From positions 2,170,001 to 2,234,000 of the forward strand of contig OY723282.1 of assembly GCA_963210315.1 (NCBI GenBank): a stretch of DNA of 64,000 bases, written 5' to 3'. Numbering within the stretch: the stretch's first letter is position 1; every line of letters starts with the position of its first letter. Shown here piece by piece: positions 9,898 through 19,723 of the stretch. Source of the DNA: Rhynchopus euleeides (lineage: Eukaryota; Euglenozoa; Diplonemea; Diplonemida; Diplonemidae). A program made the position numbers and the translations under genes. Under the pieces are notes generated by a model that saw nothing but the letters and a program-made list of their open reading frames with translations, was not told the origin of the DNA and made no database searches.

Positions 9898-12549
9898 ATG
9901 GTGGGGCTTGCCGCTGGTGCACTGCTCTGCCTGCACCTTCTGCACAGCGCATCCGCCGCAGCGCACGCGTCCGCACCCTTGGTGCCTGTCTTCCCCACAG
10001 AGATGGGGTGCACTGTGGAGCACCTCATGCACCCCGACGGGCGGGACATCTCTGCGAAGCTGAATCAGACCGGGCTCCCCAAAGGCACCTCCTGCTGGCA
10101 CGTCGCCCTCCCCTCCTGCTCCGGGGTCACGATGCGCCTCGGCCTCCGCTTCGAATACCTGCCCGCTTCCTATGACAACCTCTCCGTCTGGGAGGTCCCG
10201 CCTGGAGAATCCGGAGACACCCCTCGCCGCCTCGCCCACTCCAGTCTCGACGCGACTGTGCTTGGGGAGGGCTACTCCCTGTCTGTTCCCAGCGGCTCCG
10301 CTATCGTCTTCTCCGTGGATGATCGGGACGGGTGGCCCTGGTCGCATGTATTCGCCGAGTCTCACTGTTTCGACGCAAATCAGGACAAGCGGCATCCGGT
10401 TGCGAGGGAGGACGTGTATCTCCCTGTGTGCGAGGAGGGCGTGACGACACTGAGCCCAAGTGGTCCAGGCGAGGTGATGCACACCGAGTGGAAGGATTAC
10501 GACTTGTCGCCGGCGCGGTGCTTCTTCATGAGCTGCAGTCCTGGGGAGAATGTCAGCATATCGCTACAGAACTACAATGACGCGCAGGTCGAAGTCCTTC
10601 AGGCGCGTGTCTTCGACAGCCCTGTGGTCCTCCTGAATGCACAGCGCGGTGTCGACACCCAGCAGGTTGTCGTGCCCGGAGGTGCTGCTGTGCTCCGCAT
10701 CTATCGGCCCAAGTCCAGGCTCGTGCAGACCGGCGTCATCAGAGGACCCCTGGTGAAACCGTTCCAGTCCGTGAACCTTCGCTGGTCGTGCGGCACACCC
10801 ACAGGCGAGGGAGGCACGGCTGAGCCACCAGGCAGCACTGCCACCCTGGTGCCTGTGTTCCCCCCAGAGATGGGGTGCACTGTGGAGCACCTCATGCACC
10901 CCGACGGGCGGGACACCCTCTCTGCGAAGATGAATCATTCCGTGCTCCCCAAAAGCACCTCCTGCTGGCACGTCGCCCTCCCCGCCTGCTCCGGGGACAC
11001 GATGCGCCTCGGCCTCCGCTTCGAACAGCTCCCCGCTTCCTCCGACAACCTCTCCGTCTGGGAGGTCCCGCCTGGAGAATCCGGAAACACCCCTCGCCGC
11101 CTCGCCCACTCCAGTCTCTACGCGACTGTGCTTGGGGAGGGCTACTCCCTGTCGGTTCCCAGCGGCTCCGCTATCGTCTTCTCCGTGGGAGATCGGAACG
11201 GGTGGGGCTGGTCGTCTATATTCACCGAGTCTCACTGTTTCGACGCGAAGCAGGACAAGCGGCATCCGGTTGCGAGGGAGGACGTGTATCTCCCTGTGTG
11301 CGAGGAGGGCGTGACGAGACTGAGCCCAAGTGGTCCAGGCGAGGTGATGCACACCGAGTGGAAGGATTACGACTTGTCGCCGGCGCGGTGCTTCTTCATG
11401 AGCTGCAGTCCTGGGGAGAATGTCAGCGTAACGCTGCTGAACTACACCCGTACTATGTTCAATGACGCGCGGGTCGAAGTCCTTCAGGCGCGTGTCTTCG
11501 ACAGCCCTGCGGTCCTCCTGACTGCACAGCGCGGTGTCGACACCCAGCAGGTCGTCGTGCCCGGAGGTGCTGCTGTGCTCCGCATCTATCGGCCCGCATA
11601 CAGGGTCATGCGGGCGTCCGTCATCAGAGGACCTCTGGTGAAACCGTTCCAGTCAGTGAAGCTTCGCTGGTCGTGCGGCACACCCACAGGCGAGGGAGGC
11701 ACGGCTGAGCCCCCAGGCAGCACTGCGACCCCTGTGGCAGCCCCTGGGTGGGCGGAGCTGCTGTGGTGCCGCAGGGATGCCGACTGCTGGCGGTTCGGCG
11801 ACTCCCTCTCGACCTGCAGCGCTGCAGGCCGCTGCAGGTGCAACGCGCCCTACGCAGGGGTGGGCGGCGTGGGCGGGGCGGGGGTGTGCGTCAAGCCCGC
11901 CACCAGCGTCAACGACAGACTGCGCGTGACGTTCGGCACCTCATGTGCAGGGATCGCGGAGGGGGGTCTGGGACGGCACAGAGAAGCGGTCACCACGATA
12001 GTCGCGGTGCTGACCTCTGCCTCTGTGGCGCAGGTAATGGTGGAGTGCGGGACGGGCACCCTCACTGTGATTGTATACCTGCGGCAGGCCAACGTGCCGA
12101 AGCTGTTCGCACCCACCCTGTATGGTGACATCGCCGCGGGGCTGAGCCAGCCGTCGCGAAACGAGACAGCCGCAGCGTTGGGTGACGTGCTGTCTGTCAC
12201 GGTGGACTGGGTGGCGCACCTGCAGTGCCACATCGACCACGCGGAGCGTGTCACCCTGAGGTCCGACCGCTGTACCGCCACCTCCTGCCAGCAGGGCTAT
12301 GCCGTGTCTGCCGACGCCACGCGGTGCGACCCGCAGAGTGTCGAGGACTCCGATGGCACTTCTATTCTGGTGGTTGTTGCGGTGTGCAGTGGCATCACAG
12401 CTGTGGTGTTGGCAGGTGTCTGCTTCTTCTGCGGGCAGTGGCTGTTGCAGCGCGGCGGCGAAGAAGTTGGTCAGGAATGCAGTGTGGAGAAGGCTGGTGC
12501 TGACGAGGAGGCAGGTGGTGGCGTGTCGCATCCAGAGAAAGGCGCGTGA
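9898..12549 (+). CDS. Type I membrane protein with two CUB-like double modules and an EGF-like module (family member B)
   Basis: The product is 883 aa. The open frame extends upstream, but the ATG at 9898 begins the shared signal peptide (MVGLAAGALLCLHLLHSASA) behind the conserved leader, so I use it. A unit of about 289 residues is present twice in tandem (about 25-315 and 320-610). Each has a CWHVALP ... GLRFE ... LSVWEVPPGESG half and a CFFMSCSPGENVS ... VVVPGGAAVLRIY ... LRWSCG half, which resemble CUB domains. Next come a six-Cys EGF-like module (WAELLWCRRDADC ... CRCNAPY), a region of about 150 residues with N-glycosylation sequons, a transmembrane helix (about 822-845) and a 37-residue tail ending HPEKGA. 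The C-terminal third is nearly identical to gene D, which points to recent duplication or gene conversion. The ligand or role is unknown. Confidence 0.82.
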   Translation: MVGLAAGALLCLHLLHSASAAAHASAPLVPVFPTEMGCTVEHLMHPDGRDISAKLNQTGLPKGTSCWHVALPSCSGVTMRLGLRFEYLPASYDNLSVWEVPPGESGDTPRRLAHSSLDATVLGEGYSLSVPSGSAIVFSVDDRDGWPWSHVFAESHCFDANQDKRHPVAREDVYLPVCEEGVTTLSPSGPGEVMHTEWKDYDLSPARCFFMSCSPGENVSISLQNYNDAQVEVLQARVFDSPVVLLNAQRGVDTQQVVVPGGAAVLRIYRPKSRLVQTGVIRGPLVKPFQSVNLRWSCGTPTGEGGTAEPPGSTATLVPVFPPEMGCTVEHLMHPDGRDTLSAKMNHSVLPKSTSCWHVALPACSGDTMRLGLRFEQLPASSDNLSVWEVPPGESGNTPRRLAHSSLYATVLGEGYSLSVPSGSAIVFSVGDRNGWGWSSIFTESHCFDAKQDKRHPVAREDVYLPVCEEGVTRLSPSGPGEVMHTEWKDYDLSPARCFFMSCSPGENVSVTLLNYTRTMFNDARVEVLQARVFDSPAVLLTAQRGVDTQQVVVPGGAAVLRIYRPAYRVMRASVIRGPLVKPFQSVKLRWSCGTPTGEGGTAEPPGSTATPVAAPGWAELLWCRRDADCWRFGDSLSTCSAAGRCRCNAPYAGVGGVGGAGVCVKPATSVNDRLRVTFGTSCAGIAEGGLGRHREAVTTIVAVLTSASVAQVMVECGTGTLTVIVYLRQANVPKLFAPTLYGDIAAGLSQPSRNETAAALGDVLSVTVDWVAHLQCHIDHAERVTLRSDRCTATSCQQGYAVSADATRCDPQSVEDSDGTSILVVVAVCSGITAVVLAGVCFFCGQWLLQRGGEEVGQECSVEKAGADEEAGGGVSHPEKGA

Positions 12550-12835
12550 GCGTGTTTCCAGCTCTTCTGGGGCTTGACCTCAGGCCCTCTGTCAGTGAGG
12601 TCCCTGATCATCAAGTAGCATTGGGGCTGCTGAGGCAGGCAGGCACGCGGTGCTCTCCTGCGTGGCAGGCTACACCTTTGCGGGGGCTGGTTGGGGTGTG
12701 GGTCAGACCACGACAGTCGGGGATGGGTGTACTCTCTCATCACCCCGAAAAGCGAGGTCCAGACCACACGCTCCAACCCCCGCTCCCTTACCCCCACCTT
12801 GGTGTGGTCCGCCGTGTACACTACTGGAGCAGGCT
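12550..12835 (+). repeat. Conserved 3' flank of the CUB/EGF family, copy after gene B
   Basis: Near-identical to 8920-9200, starting inside the coding end and running to TTGGTGTGGTCCGCCGTG. See the copy after gene A. Confidence 0.85.
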
Positions 12836-12881
12836 GGCACGTCGCGTGACGTGTCATACTGTTTTCAATGCCTTTCCTTTG

Positions 12882-13060
12882 AAGAACACTCGTGTGAGCG
12901 GAAAGCGACCCCCCACAGCTGCAAGCAAACGTGCTCTATACACTAACCCCGCCCTTCATCAGGCTCAGGGTGTCAGGGTTTTGTGTGTCCAAGCGTCAAC
13001 GCAACAAACAAAAAGAAATCCATCAGAGCGGTTGTAGCTGTGATAGGGCGCTTTCTGAAA
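12882..13060 (+). repeat. Dispersed composite repeat (ACACTCGTGT ... GCGTCAACGC), copy 1
   Basis: The repeat holds the small palindrome ACACTCGTGTG, AGCTGCAA.CAAACGTGCTC, TATACACTAACCCC, a CATCAGGCTCAGGGTGT block and then AAGCGTCAACGCAACAAAC and GAGCGGTTG. The same order occurs at 14650-14825 and 54648-54815, with shorter or more diverged copies at 48577-48750, 53768-53820 and 59516-59715. No coding content. Confidence 0.75.
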
Positions 13061-14649
13061 GAAATTCCCACCATTCTCCATCGCATCAAACACACTCTCT
13101 CCCATTCCCTCCCGCTATCGCCATATCCTCGTTTCCATTTCAACCCCCCTCTTCTGTCCATCTTCAATGGGTCTTCGTATTTTCAGCACACTGCAATGTG
13201 GGCGGTACTTGTTCGTGCCCTTGTGCTCCTCACTCACGACACCAGCATCAGCAGGAGTGTGAGTGTGGAAGCTTCAACGCATCAAGGAAACGGGAGAAAA
13301 AGTGCAGAACACACCCCGGAGATCGGAAGGTAGAAGAGCCTTTCTTCGCTACGGTGCTGAACAACGGTACATTTTTGGCGCAGCTCCCCCAGCTGCTCGC
13401 GCGATCTCCGAGTTGGGTGTGAGGAACACCAACACCGAGATTTGGTGTCGTTTACTTCCCCCGAAGCGACGGGTGTGTGGGCCCGAAGGGCCCACACAGT
13501 GCTTTGCAGAGGCGACAAGTCCGCTTACATCCGCTATACAATGAGGCCCGATGGTTCCACGGCCCTTGGCGGGCGGGATTTATACCGAGGCGGGATGCCT
13601 CCACGGTCGCCGCCCCTTCGACACCCCTGTCTGTGGGCCTGTCGAAGAACCACAGTCGCAAGGGGACTTGGTGTCGCGTTCGACACAACAAAGGGGGGGG
13701 CGGAGCCTCCCCAGCCCGGAGGCCACGAGTGAGCGTCTGTTCCTCGTGTTGGCATGTCGTCCATGACATGGCAGACCCCGTGACCGCCGCGCCGTGCAGG
13801 CGGTGCTGTGAGGAGACACATTTCCTCCGGAGGAAATCCCCCCCAGCTATCGATGGAAGCGATCAATGCAAAAAACAATCATCTGCAAGGCAGACTCGGG
13901 AGACTGCTGCTGTACATTGCGAGGAAACCCTCTGGGTGTTCCTTGCTGCGAGCACTGGCCCCTCCTGTTCACAGGAGGTCGTCGCCCAACTGTGCCGAAA
14001 GGTTGCCCGAGAACGAAGCCCCCCTCCCCCCCCCGTACCGAGAGTATCCTTCTTGCCACCCTTTTGGGAGATTGCCTTCAGAAGTTGTCTGCGTGTCTGC
14101 GCATTCCTATTCAATCGTTCAATATCACACCCACCCTGTCATCACGGGTAATCCCTGGCGGTATGCTCTCCCGGGGGCAAGCCCCAGGCAACGGTGAAGG
14201 ACGGGACCAGCGAATATACCTGCCTCTTGCTCCGGTGTGTGCCCTGTTTCACATGGAGGCCTTTGCCGCACTTGTTTGCTTTTCTTGGTGTTTGCGGCGA
14301 CTTGCGCTGTCGGGAGAGCTTCCGCCCAAGCCAGGCGCTCCTCCCTGGTGGTGCTGCCCCGCCTATCCAGTCCCCTGCCCCTTTCTTCCTGTTCTTTTGC
14401 TGTTTCCAGGGAGGTCCAGCAGCAGCTGGTTGGCCTGTCGTGATTCCCTCCCCGGAGACATGCTTGCAAGAGGCGTCACGGGCGAACTGCCCCTCCCTGA
14501 GGTGCTGCTTCCGCCTCGTTGTCTGACTCAAAGCACCGAAGTGACCAGCGGGAGGACACGTGTAACAAAAGACCAGCCTTCCCATTTGTTATGCTGCCTT
14601 GCAAAGAGGAATATGAAGAGGGGGCTGCCATGTCCCGGCAGTTTTTTTC
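13061..14649. other. Intergenic, no supported gene
   Basis: Frames of up to about 280 aa exist, but they overlap one another and show no recognisable domain. The segments at 13262-13390 and 13851-13925 contain further GGAAGCG.TCAA.GCA repeat cores (see the dispersed composite repeat). Around 13470-13600 are short GC-rich inverted motifs. Confidence 0.4.
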
Positions 14650-14825
14650 CGCACACTCGTGTGAGCAGAAAGTCACCCACCACAGCAAGCATCCAAACGT
14701 GCTCTATGCACTAACCCCACCCTTCATCAGGCTCAGGGTGTGATTATCATTTCAGGGTTTGTGTGTAGAAGCGTCAACGCATCAACAAACAAAATACAGG
14801 CTAAGAGCGGTTGCTGCTGAATGGT
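14650..14825 (+). repeat. Dispersed composite repeat (ACACTCGTGT ... GCGTCAACGC), copy 2
   Basis: It parallels 12882-13060 in the same orientation: ACACTCGTGTGAGC, CAAACGTGCTC, CACTAACCCCACCCTTCATC, GAAGCGTCAACGCATCAAC, then AGAGCGGTTGCTGCTGAA. The element lies about 100 bp before the leader of the pseudogene at 15030. Confidence 0.75.
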
Positions 14826-15029
14826 GAAGTGACTTTCTTGGCAGTCATCAGCGCGAGACTTGCTTTGGGCTGCCTGGATTTGACGTGTGTAGTGTACAGC
14901 AATGGTGTTATGATGTTCGGCACACACCCCGACGCCCACACGCCACACAATCCCACAAATGGCACCACCAACACCACCACCAGCAGGGACGTCTGTTTGG
15001 CACCCCCACCTCCCTCCCTCCCACACACG

Positions 15030-15490
15030 ATGGTGGGGCTTGCCGCTGGTGCACTGCTCTGCCTGCACCTTCTGCACAGCGCATCTGGGAGGTCCCGCCT
15101 GGAGAATCCGGAGACACCCCTCGCCGCCTCGCCCACTCCAGTCTCTACGCGACTGTGCTTGGGGAGGGCTACTCCCTGTCTGTTCCCAGCGGCTCCGCTA
15201 TCGTCTTCTCCGTGGATGATCGGGACGGGTGGCCCTGGTCGCATGTATTCGCCGAGTCTCGCTGTTTCGCGAAGCAGGACACGCGGCATCCGGTTGCGAG
15301 GGAGGACGTGTATCTCCCTGTGTGCGAGGAGGGCGTGACGACACTGAGCCCAAGTGGTCCAGGCGAGGTGATGCACACCGAGTGGAAGGAACACTATTCG
15401 TCTCCCCCCCCACGGTGCTTCTTCATGAGCTGCAGTCCTGGGGAGAATGTCAGCGTATCGCTGCAGAACTACACCCGTACTATGTACAAC
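15030..15490 (+). pseudogene. Deleted copy of the CUB/EGF membrane protein gene (family member C)
   Basis: The conserved leader and ATG (15030) and the first 18 codons of the signal peptide (MVGLAAGALLCLHLLHSA) are present. The sequence then jumps at about 15086 to a point some 70 codons further into the module (WEVPPGESGDTPRRL...). The rest of the module (SLSVPSGSAIVFSVDDRDG, CFFMSCSPGENVSVSL) lies in a different frame from the signal peptide, so the deletion also shifts the frame. Homology to genes B and D stops at about 15487, where a CCCCCCTCTTCTGTC..TC repeat (also at 13143) begins. The EGF, transmembrane and tail parts are missing. This is a clear pseudogene unless a hidden splice bypasses the joint. 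Confidence 0.85.
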
Positions 15491-15600
15491 CCCCCTCTTC
15501 TGTCAATCTTCAATGGGTCTTCTTCTTCTTTTCTCTATTTGCACTTCTACCCCTTCCGCTCTGCGTCGAGTCCACTACCCTCCCCTAGGCATACCATGGG

Positions 15601-16260
15601 GTGGGGTCTTCGCTCCTGGTGCCGAAAGCGGCGAGTTTTAGAGAGCTTTACTTCGGGTTCCTCTATGGGCAGGTGCGGGGGGATGCATCGCCTCCGCAGC
15701 TGGTGGTGGATGCACACCCGCAGATCGTGCACCACCTGCGGGGGCAGGAGAAGGGGAACGCGCAGGAGAACCACCACCTCGCAACGCTTGTGCTGCAGCA
15801 GCTGCGGCACTTCGAGCGGGCTGTGATTGAGATCACGACGATGTGTGAGTGTTCCGCCGGGGCATTGACGGCCGTGCACCGCGGGGCGGACACATCATCC
15901 TCGTTCTTCTCCAAGATGCGCTGTGCGACGCCCATCAGCACAGGGGTTGTCTTCAGTCGGACTGCGTGGATGCCCCTGCAGCGTGGACCGACAGGGGTTG
16001 GATGGAGTGCCCTGCTGGCTATGTGATCGGATGCGGGGCTGGCTCAGGATAGGGATGCGGCGTGCGAGGACTTGCTGCGTGCAGACATACAAGTGCTGCC
16101 GGCCCCGCCTGGGAGGGACCGCTGTCCCGCAGTGCGGCCGGTGTGGTGTACATCCGTGACTGCTGACTGGCAACGGCTTCTGCAATGTGTCCAGCAACTT
16201 CGTGGTGGGAATGTACCGGAATGGCATCACGTGCGATGGCCTTCTGCGTCGCATTCCTCA
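15601..16260 (+). pseudogene. Possible remnants of an unidentified gene, frames broken
   Basis: From 15601 to about 15845 one frame reads as ordinary protein (FRELYFGFLYGQVRGD, then LVVDAHPQIVHHLRG and LATLVLQQLRHFERAVIEI) with gene-like composition. After 15890 other frames give cysteine-rich pieces (ALCDAHQHRGCLQSDC, CCVQTYKCCRPRL, NGFCNVSSNFVVGMYRNG), each ended by stops or shifts. A family 3 element starts at 16265, directly after the last piece. These could be exons of an unrecognised gene or decayed copies. I cannot assign a product. Confidence 0.25.
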
Positions 16261-16264
16261 AGTA

Positions 16265-16481
16265 CCTGGGACCCCCCGTGCTTGAGCCCCCCCTGGGGGC
16301 TGGCAGGGGGGGGGAGGGGGGGGCTTAAACACAGTCTAGCGGGGCCTAAACACGGAGGTGGGCTGGGCTGGTCTGGAGGGGCATCACGTGGCCCCTGGGC
16401 CACCTGGTGCCCTCCAGGTGCTGTCAGAGGCGAAAAGTGGGGGGCCAAAAGTCCATCCGGGCCGGAATCACCGCCCTACGC
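16265..16481. mobile_element. TIR element, family 3, copy 2 (truncated)
   Basis: It starts TA + CCTGGGACC at 16263 like the copy at 5707 and matches it through GGTGCCCTCCAGGTGCTGTC and CCAAAAGTCCATCCGG. It stops at CACCGCCCTACG without the inverted right end, so it looks truncated. Confidence 0.6.
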
Positions 16482-17309
16482 ATCACGATCGATGTGGGAT
16501 GAACCCACGCAATGTGTCACGGCTCTGCCTCCGCCAAGTGTATATCAGAGAATGGTCGTGCGGTGCGTGCGCCGTTCTGCATTCCATCAAGCCCCCTGCG
16601 CCTTTTCAGGCGGCAGTGTGTCTTCCTGGACAGCTTCATCCATCATCGGGTGTGGTGGTGGGTGGGTGCGGGTTGTCCCGCTCCAGAGTTCCCGAGAGGC
16701 ACTCTGAACAGCCGTCCCACAGCATTGAGTGAGCTGCGATTGTTTCCATTCACGTTGCTGTTCCAGGTGAGTGCCGAGTTGCGTGTTGGCATGGCGTGCC
16801 TCCGATGGAAGTGTAGCAAACGTCACCCGCCACAAGGCGAAGGTTTCGCTGTCAATCTCTCGGGGCAGACAACCAGGCCTGGATGGGGTGTGGTTCGCCA
16901 CACTGAGTGTGCCTGATTCAGGTGTGATTTGTTGTGATTTGTTGTTTTTTTCCCCAGCCTGATTACCCCACTGAAAAAGGGAGCCCGTGTGCGTAATGTG
17001 TCTGCTTTGTAGCAAGCTTGTGTGAATCTGCAGAAGGGGCTGGCAAGGCGGAGAAGCGGGAAACAAAAAGGTGCAGAGAAAACGGGCGTGTCGTTATTGC
17101 ACCCCCCCTCCCCCTCCCTCTTCCGCAGCCACACCCACACGCGGCCCGTGCATCACACACCTCAGGCCTGCCCCTTCAGGGTGGGTGTTCTCCAGCTCCC
17201 CTTCACAGGCTTCACACTTCGCACACACACGGAATTGCAACCTGGAGGCTCAGGGTTGTGAAAGATCACCTCAGGTAGGGATTGCTCCGACGGCCAAGTT
17301 CCTGAGGTG
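16482..17309. other. Intergenic, upstream of the ankyrin gene
   Basis: No gene is recognised. The last 40 bases (CTCAGGTAGGGATTGCT, AAGTTCCTGAG) resemble 49155-49195, upstream of the TBCC-domain gene, and may be a shared 5' element. Confidence 0.4.
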
Positions 17310-18411
17310 ATGGAGCAGGCCGCGGTCGTGGTCGGCTCACTGTCGGAAGCGGCGCAATTCCGTCAGACAGGAGTGCGGCCAGCGTTCACGGGAGACGCGA
17401 ACGGAGGGAGGACTGTGCTGCATGCGGCAGCCGCAGAGAATAGTGCTGACCTGCTGAAGGACATTCTCCTGACGGGCAACCTCGCGGTCGACACTGTGGA
17501 TGACCTGGGGTTCACTCCGTGCAGCCTCGCTGCTGCAGCAGGCTGTACAGACGCATTGCACTTCCTCATCACAGAAGGACAAGCTGATACGAACAAGGCC
17601 GACAACGACGGTGCGACGCCGTGCTTCATTGCGGCTCGGGAAGGTCACGCTGACGCATTGCGCATTCTCATCACAGAAGGACAAGCTGAGGTGAACAAGG
17701 TCAACAACGACGGTGCGACGCCGTGCTTCATTGCGGCTGGGGAAGGTCACGCTGACGCATTGCGCATTCTCATCACAGATGGACAAGCTGATGTGAACAA
17801 GGCCGACAACGACGGTGCGACGCCGTGCTTTTTTGCGGCTGGGGAAGGTCACGCTGACGCATTGCGCATCCTCATTACAGAAGGTCAAGCTGATGTCAAC
17901 GAGGCCGACAGCGACGGTGCGACGCCGTGTTCTATTGCGGTTCAGGAAGGACACACTGACGCATTGCGCATTCTCATCACAGAAGGACAAGCAGAGGTTA
18001 ACACGGCCAACAAGTACGACGGTACGACGCTGTGTTACATTGCGGCTCAGGAAGGGCACGCTGACGCATTGCGCATCCTCATCACAGAAGGGCAAGCTGA
18101 TGTCAACATGGCAAACATCATCGGTGCGACTCCGTGCTTCATTGCGGCTGCGATAGGTCACGCTGACGCATTGCGCATCCTCATCACAGAAGGACAGGCT
18201 GATGTGAACGAGGCCGACAACGACGGTGCGACGCCGTGTTACATTGCGGCTCAGGAAGGGCACGCTGACGCACTGCGCATCCTCATTACAGAAGGACAGG
18301 CGGATGTGAACAAGGCCGACAACGACGGTGCGACGCCGTGCTTCTTTGCGGCTGCGAAAGGACACGCTGACGCACTGCGCATTCTCATCACAGAGGGACA
18401 AGCTGAGGTTA
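17310..18411 (+). CDS. Ankyrin-repeat protein, 5' part (interrupted by a TIR element)
   Basis: The ATG at 17310 starts MEQAAVVVGSLSEAAQF. After a first divergent ankyrin unit (GRTVLHAAAAENSADLLKDI) come nine more units of 34 residues with consensus ATPCFIAA.EGHADALRILI and TEGQADVNKADNDG. These match the ankyrin pattern G-TPLH-AA--G, with Cys replacing the usual Leu-His. Such proteins are protein-binding scaffolds; the partner is unknown. The coding sequence is cut at GAGGTTA by the TA-flanked element at 18412-19721, and translation through the joint would stop at about 18452. Removing the element together with one TA gives GAG GTT AAC AAG and continues in frame into 19724-23022 (1,466 aa in all). 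Whether the cell ever makes the joined product is open. Confidence 0.85.
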
Positions 18412-19721
18412 CTGGGGGGGGTCAAATAATTGTAACCCCTACGATTATTTAGCGACGCGGTCTGTATAAATCGGGTGTCCCAAAATTTACAAATTTTTAA
18501 CGGTGGTGAATAATCGTAGGGGTTACGATTATTCACTTTTGGCAAAAATTTACCCGTTTTGCTGTTCAGAATGTCAATTGGTGGGGTGGGGGTGGGTGTG
18601 GGTCGCATTCTCGGCCTGTCTCACCGGCATTCCGTGCACACAGCAACAGCACCGGTGGAAACTGGCCATAGCACCCCGGTGGGCCACCAGGAGGGGAGGG
18701 ACCCGGTGTGAGGCGCTTGAGTCATCCAGATGGGCACACGGTGGGGTCCGACACCCGATGTCGGACCCTGTGGGTGACCCGTTTTTTAGGTACCCTCCAC
18801 ACCCAGTGCGCGCTCGACCGTCGAATGGTTTTTCTGGTCCCGTGCACTTCCCTGCCTGCCACACCACCCCCTCGACCCCATCCCCAGCACCAGAGCGTCG
18901 TTGGCTGGCGTGCGCGGGGCACGCGTCGAATACCGATGACGGGGCCTGTGTTCCTGGGGCGCTGACGAGGTCCGAAGGGATTGACGCCTTGGCTCAGTCC
19001 TTACGTTTGGATGAGGGGGTGGTTTTTGACGTAGCGGGAGCCCTCAAGAATACAGCACATCTGCACCTGCTCTTGCGCCGTCTCCAGTTCGCATAGTCCC
19101 TTCGTATGACGGTGACTGGGAGCCCTGGCTGTCCCGATCTATTTCAATGACTGTATCAGTTTCCAGCCTAGTTCCCATGCTTGGGTGCTTGGCTCGGGTG
19201 CACCCTTCGAGGTGGTACAGAGAATGCAAAGAGAGTCCACAGGGGGGTCTGGGGGGCGGAGACCCCCAGCCGCCGGAGGCCACGGTCGTGGACATCTGTT
19301 CCTTGTGGGGTACAGTTTCTGGACTGTGTCCATCTTCCTGAGGTTGCGTATGGGCCACCCCAGAATTTTGGTGCCCCCCCCCCAGGCTCACCTCACTGGC
19401 AGGGAACCTGGGGGCGGGGGGGCCTCAAACCATACTCTCTTCCACCCATTAAACTCGGGGCATGTGTGCTCCGACATGTGGGGTGACTCAATCACTGGTC
19501 TATGACGACCGATTCTCCACTTTGTACAGCCTGAGTGGGATCCCTGCTGTTCCTGTTGCTTGATCTTCTGAGGAAAAGTCAGAAATTTGGCCAAAAGTGA
19601 ATAATCGTAACCCCTACGAGTATTCAAAACAAATTTACGTATAAATGGCCCAGAAAATGTTGTACAATTAATCGCCCCCTTACGATTATTCGACTACTTA
19701 CGATTAATTGCCCCCCCCCAG
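18412..19721. mobile_element. TIR element, family 4, copy 1 (1,310 bp), inserted in the ankyrin gene
   Basis: The tips are CTGGGGGGGG.CAA.TAAT and its complement, within imperfect inverted ends of about 140 bp that also hold the palindrome GTGAATAATCGTA / TACGATTATTCAC and CACTTTTGGC. TA borders each end (18410-18411, 19722-19723), and excision of 1,312 bp restores the ankyrin codons exactly. A near-identical copy (about 98-99% by eye) lies at 29979-31287. The inside contains one dispersed GGCCTCCGG/CCCCCCAG hairpin unit (19238-19290) and an open frame of about 197 codons without an ATG start at its head and without transposase motifs. Probably non-autonomous. Confidence 0.85.
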
Positions 19722-19723
19722 TA

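Noticed and set aside
18503-19096. 197-codon frame conserved in both family 4 element copies (also 30070-30663) as a transposase
   Set aside because: No DDE/D pattern or helix-turn-helix recognised, a non-ATG start, and the copies are too similar for conservation to mean selection.
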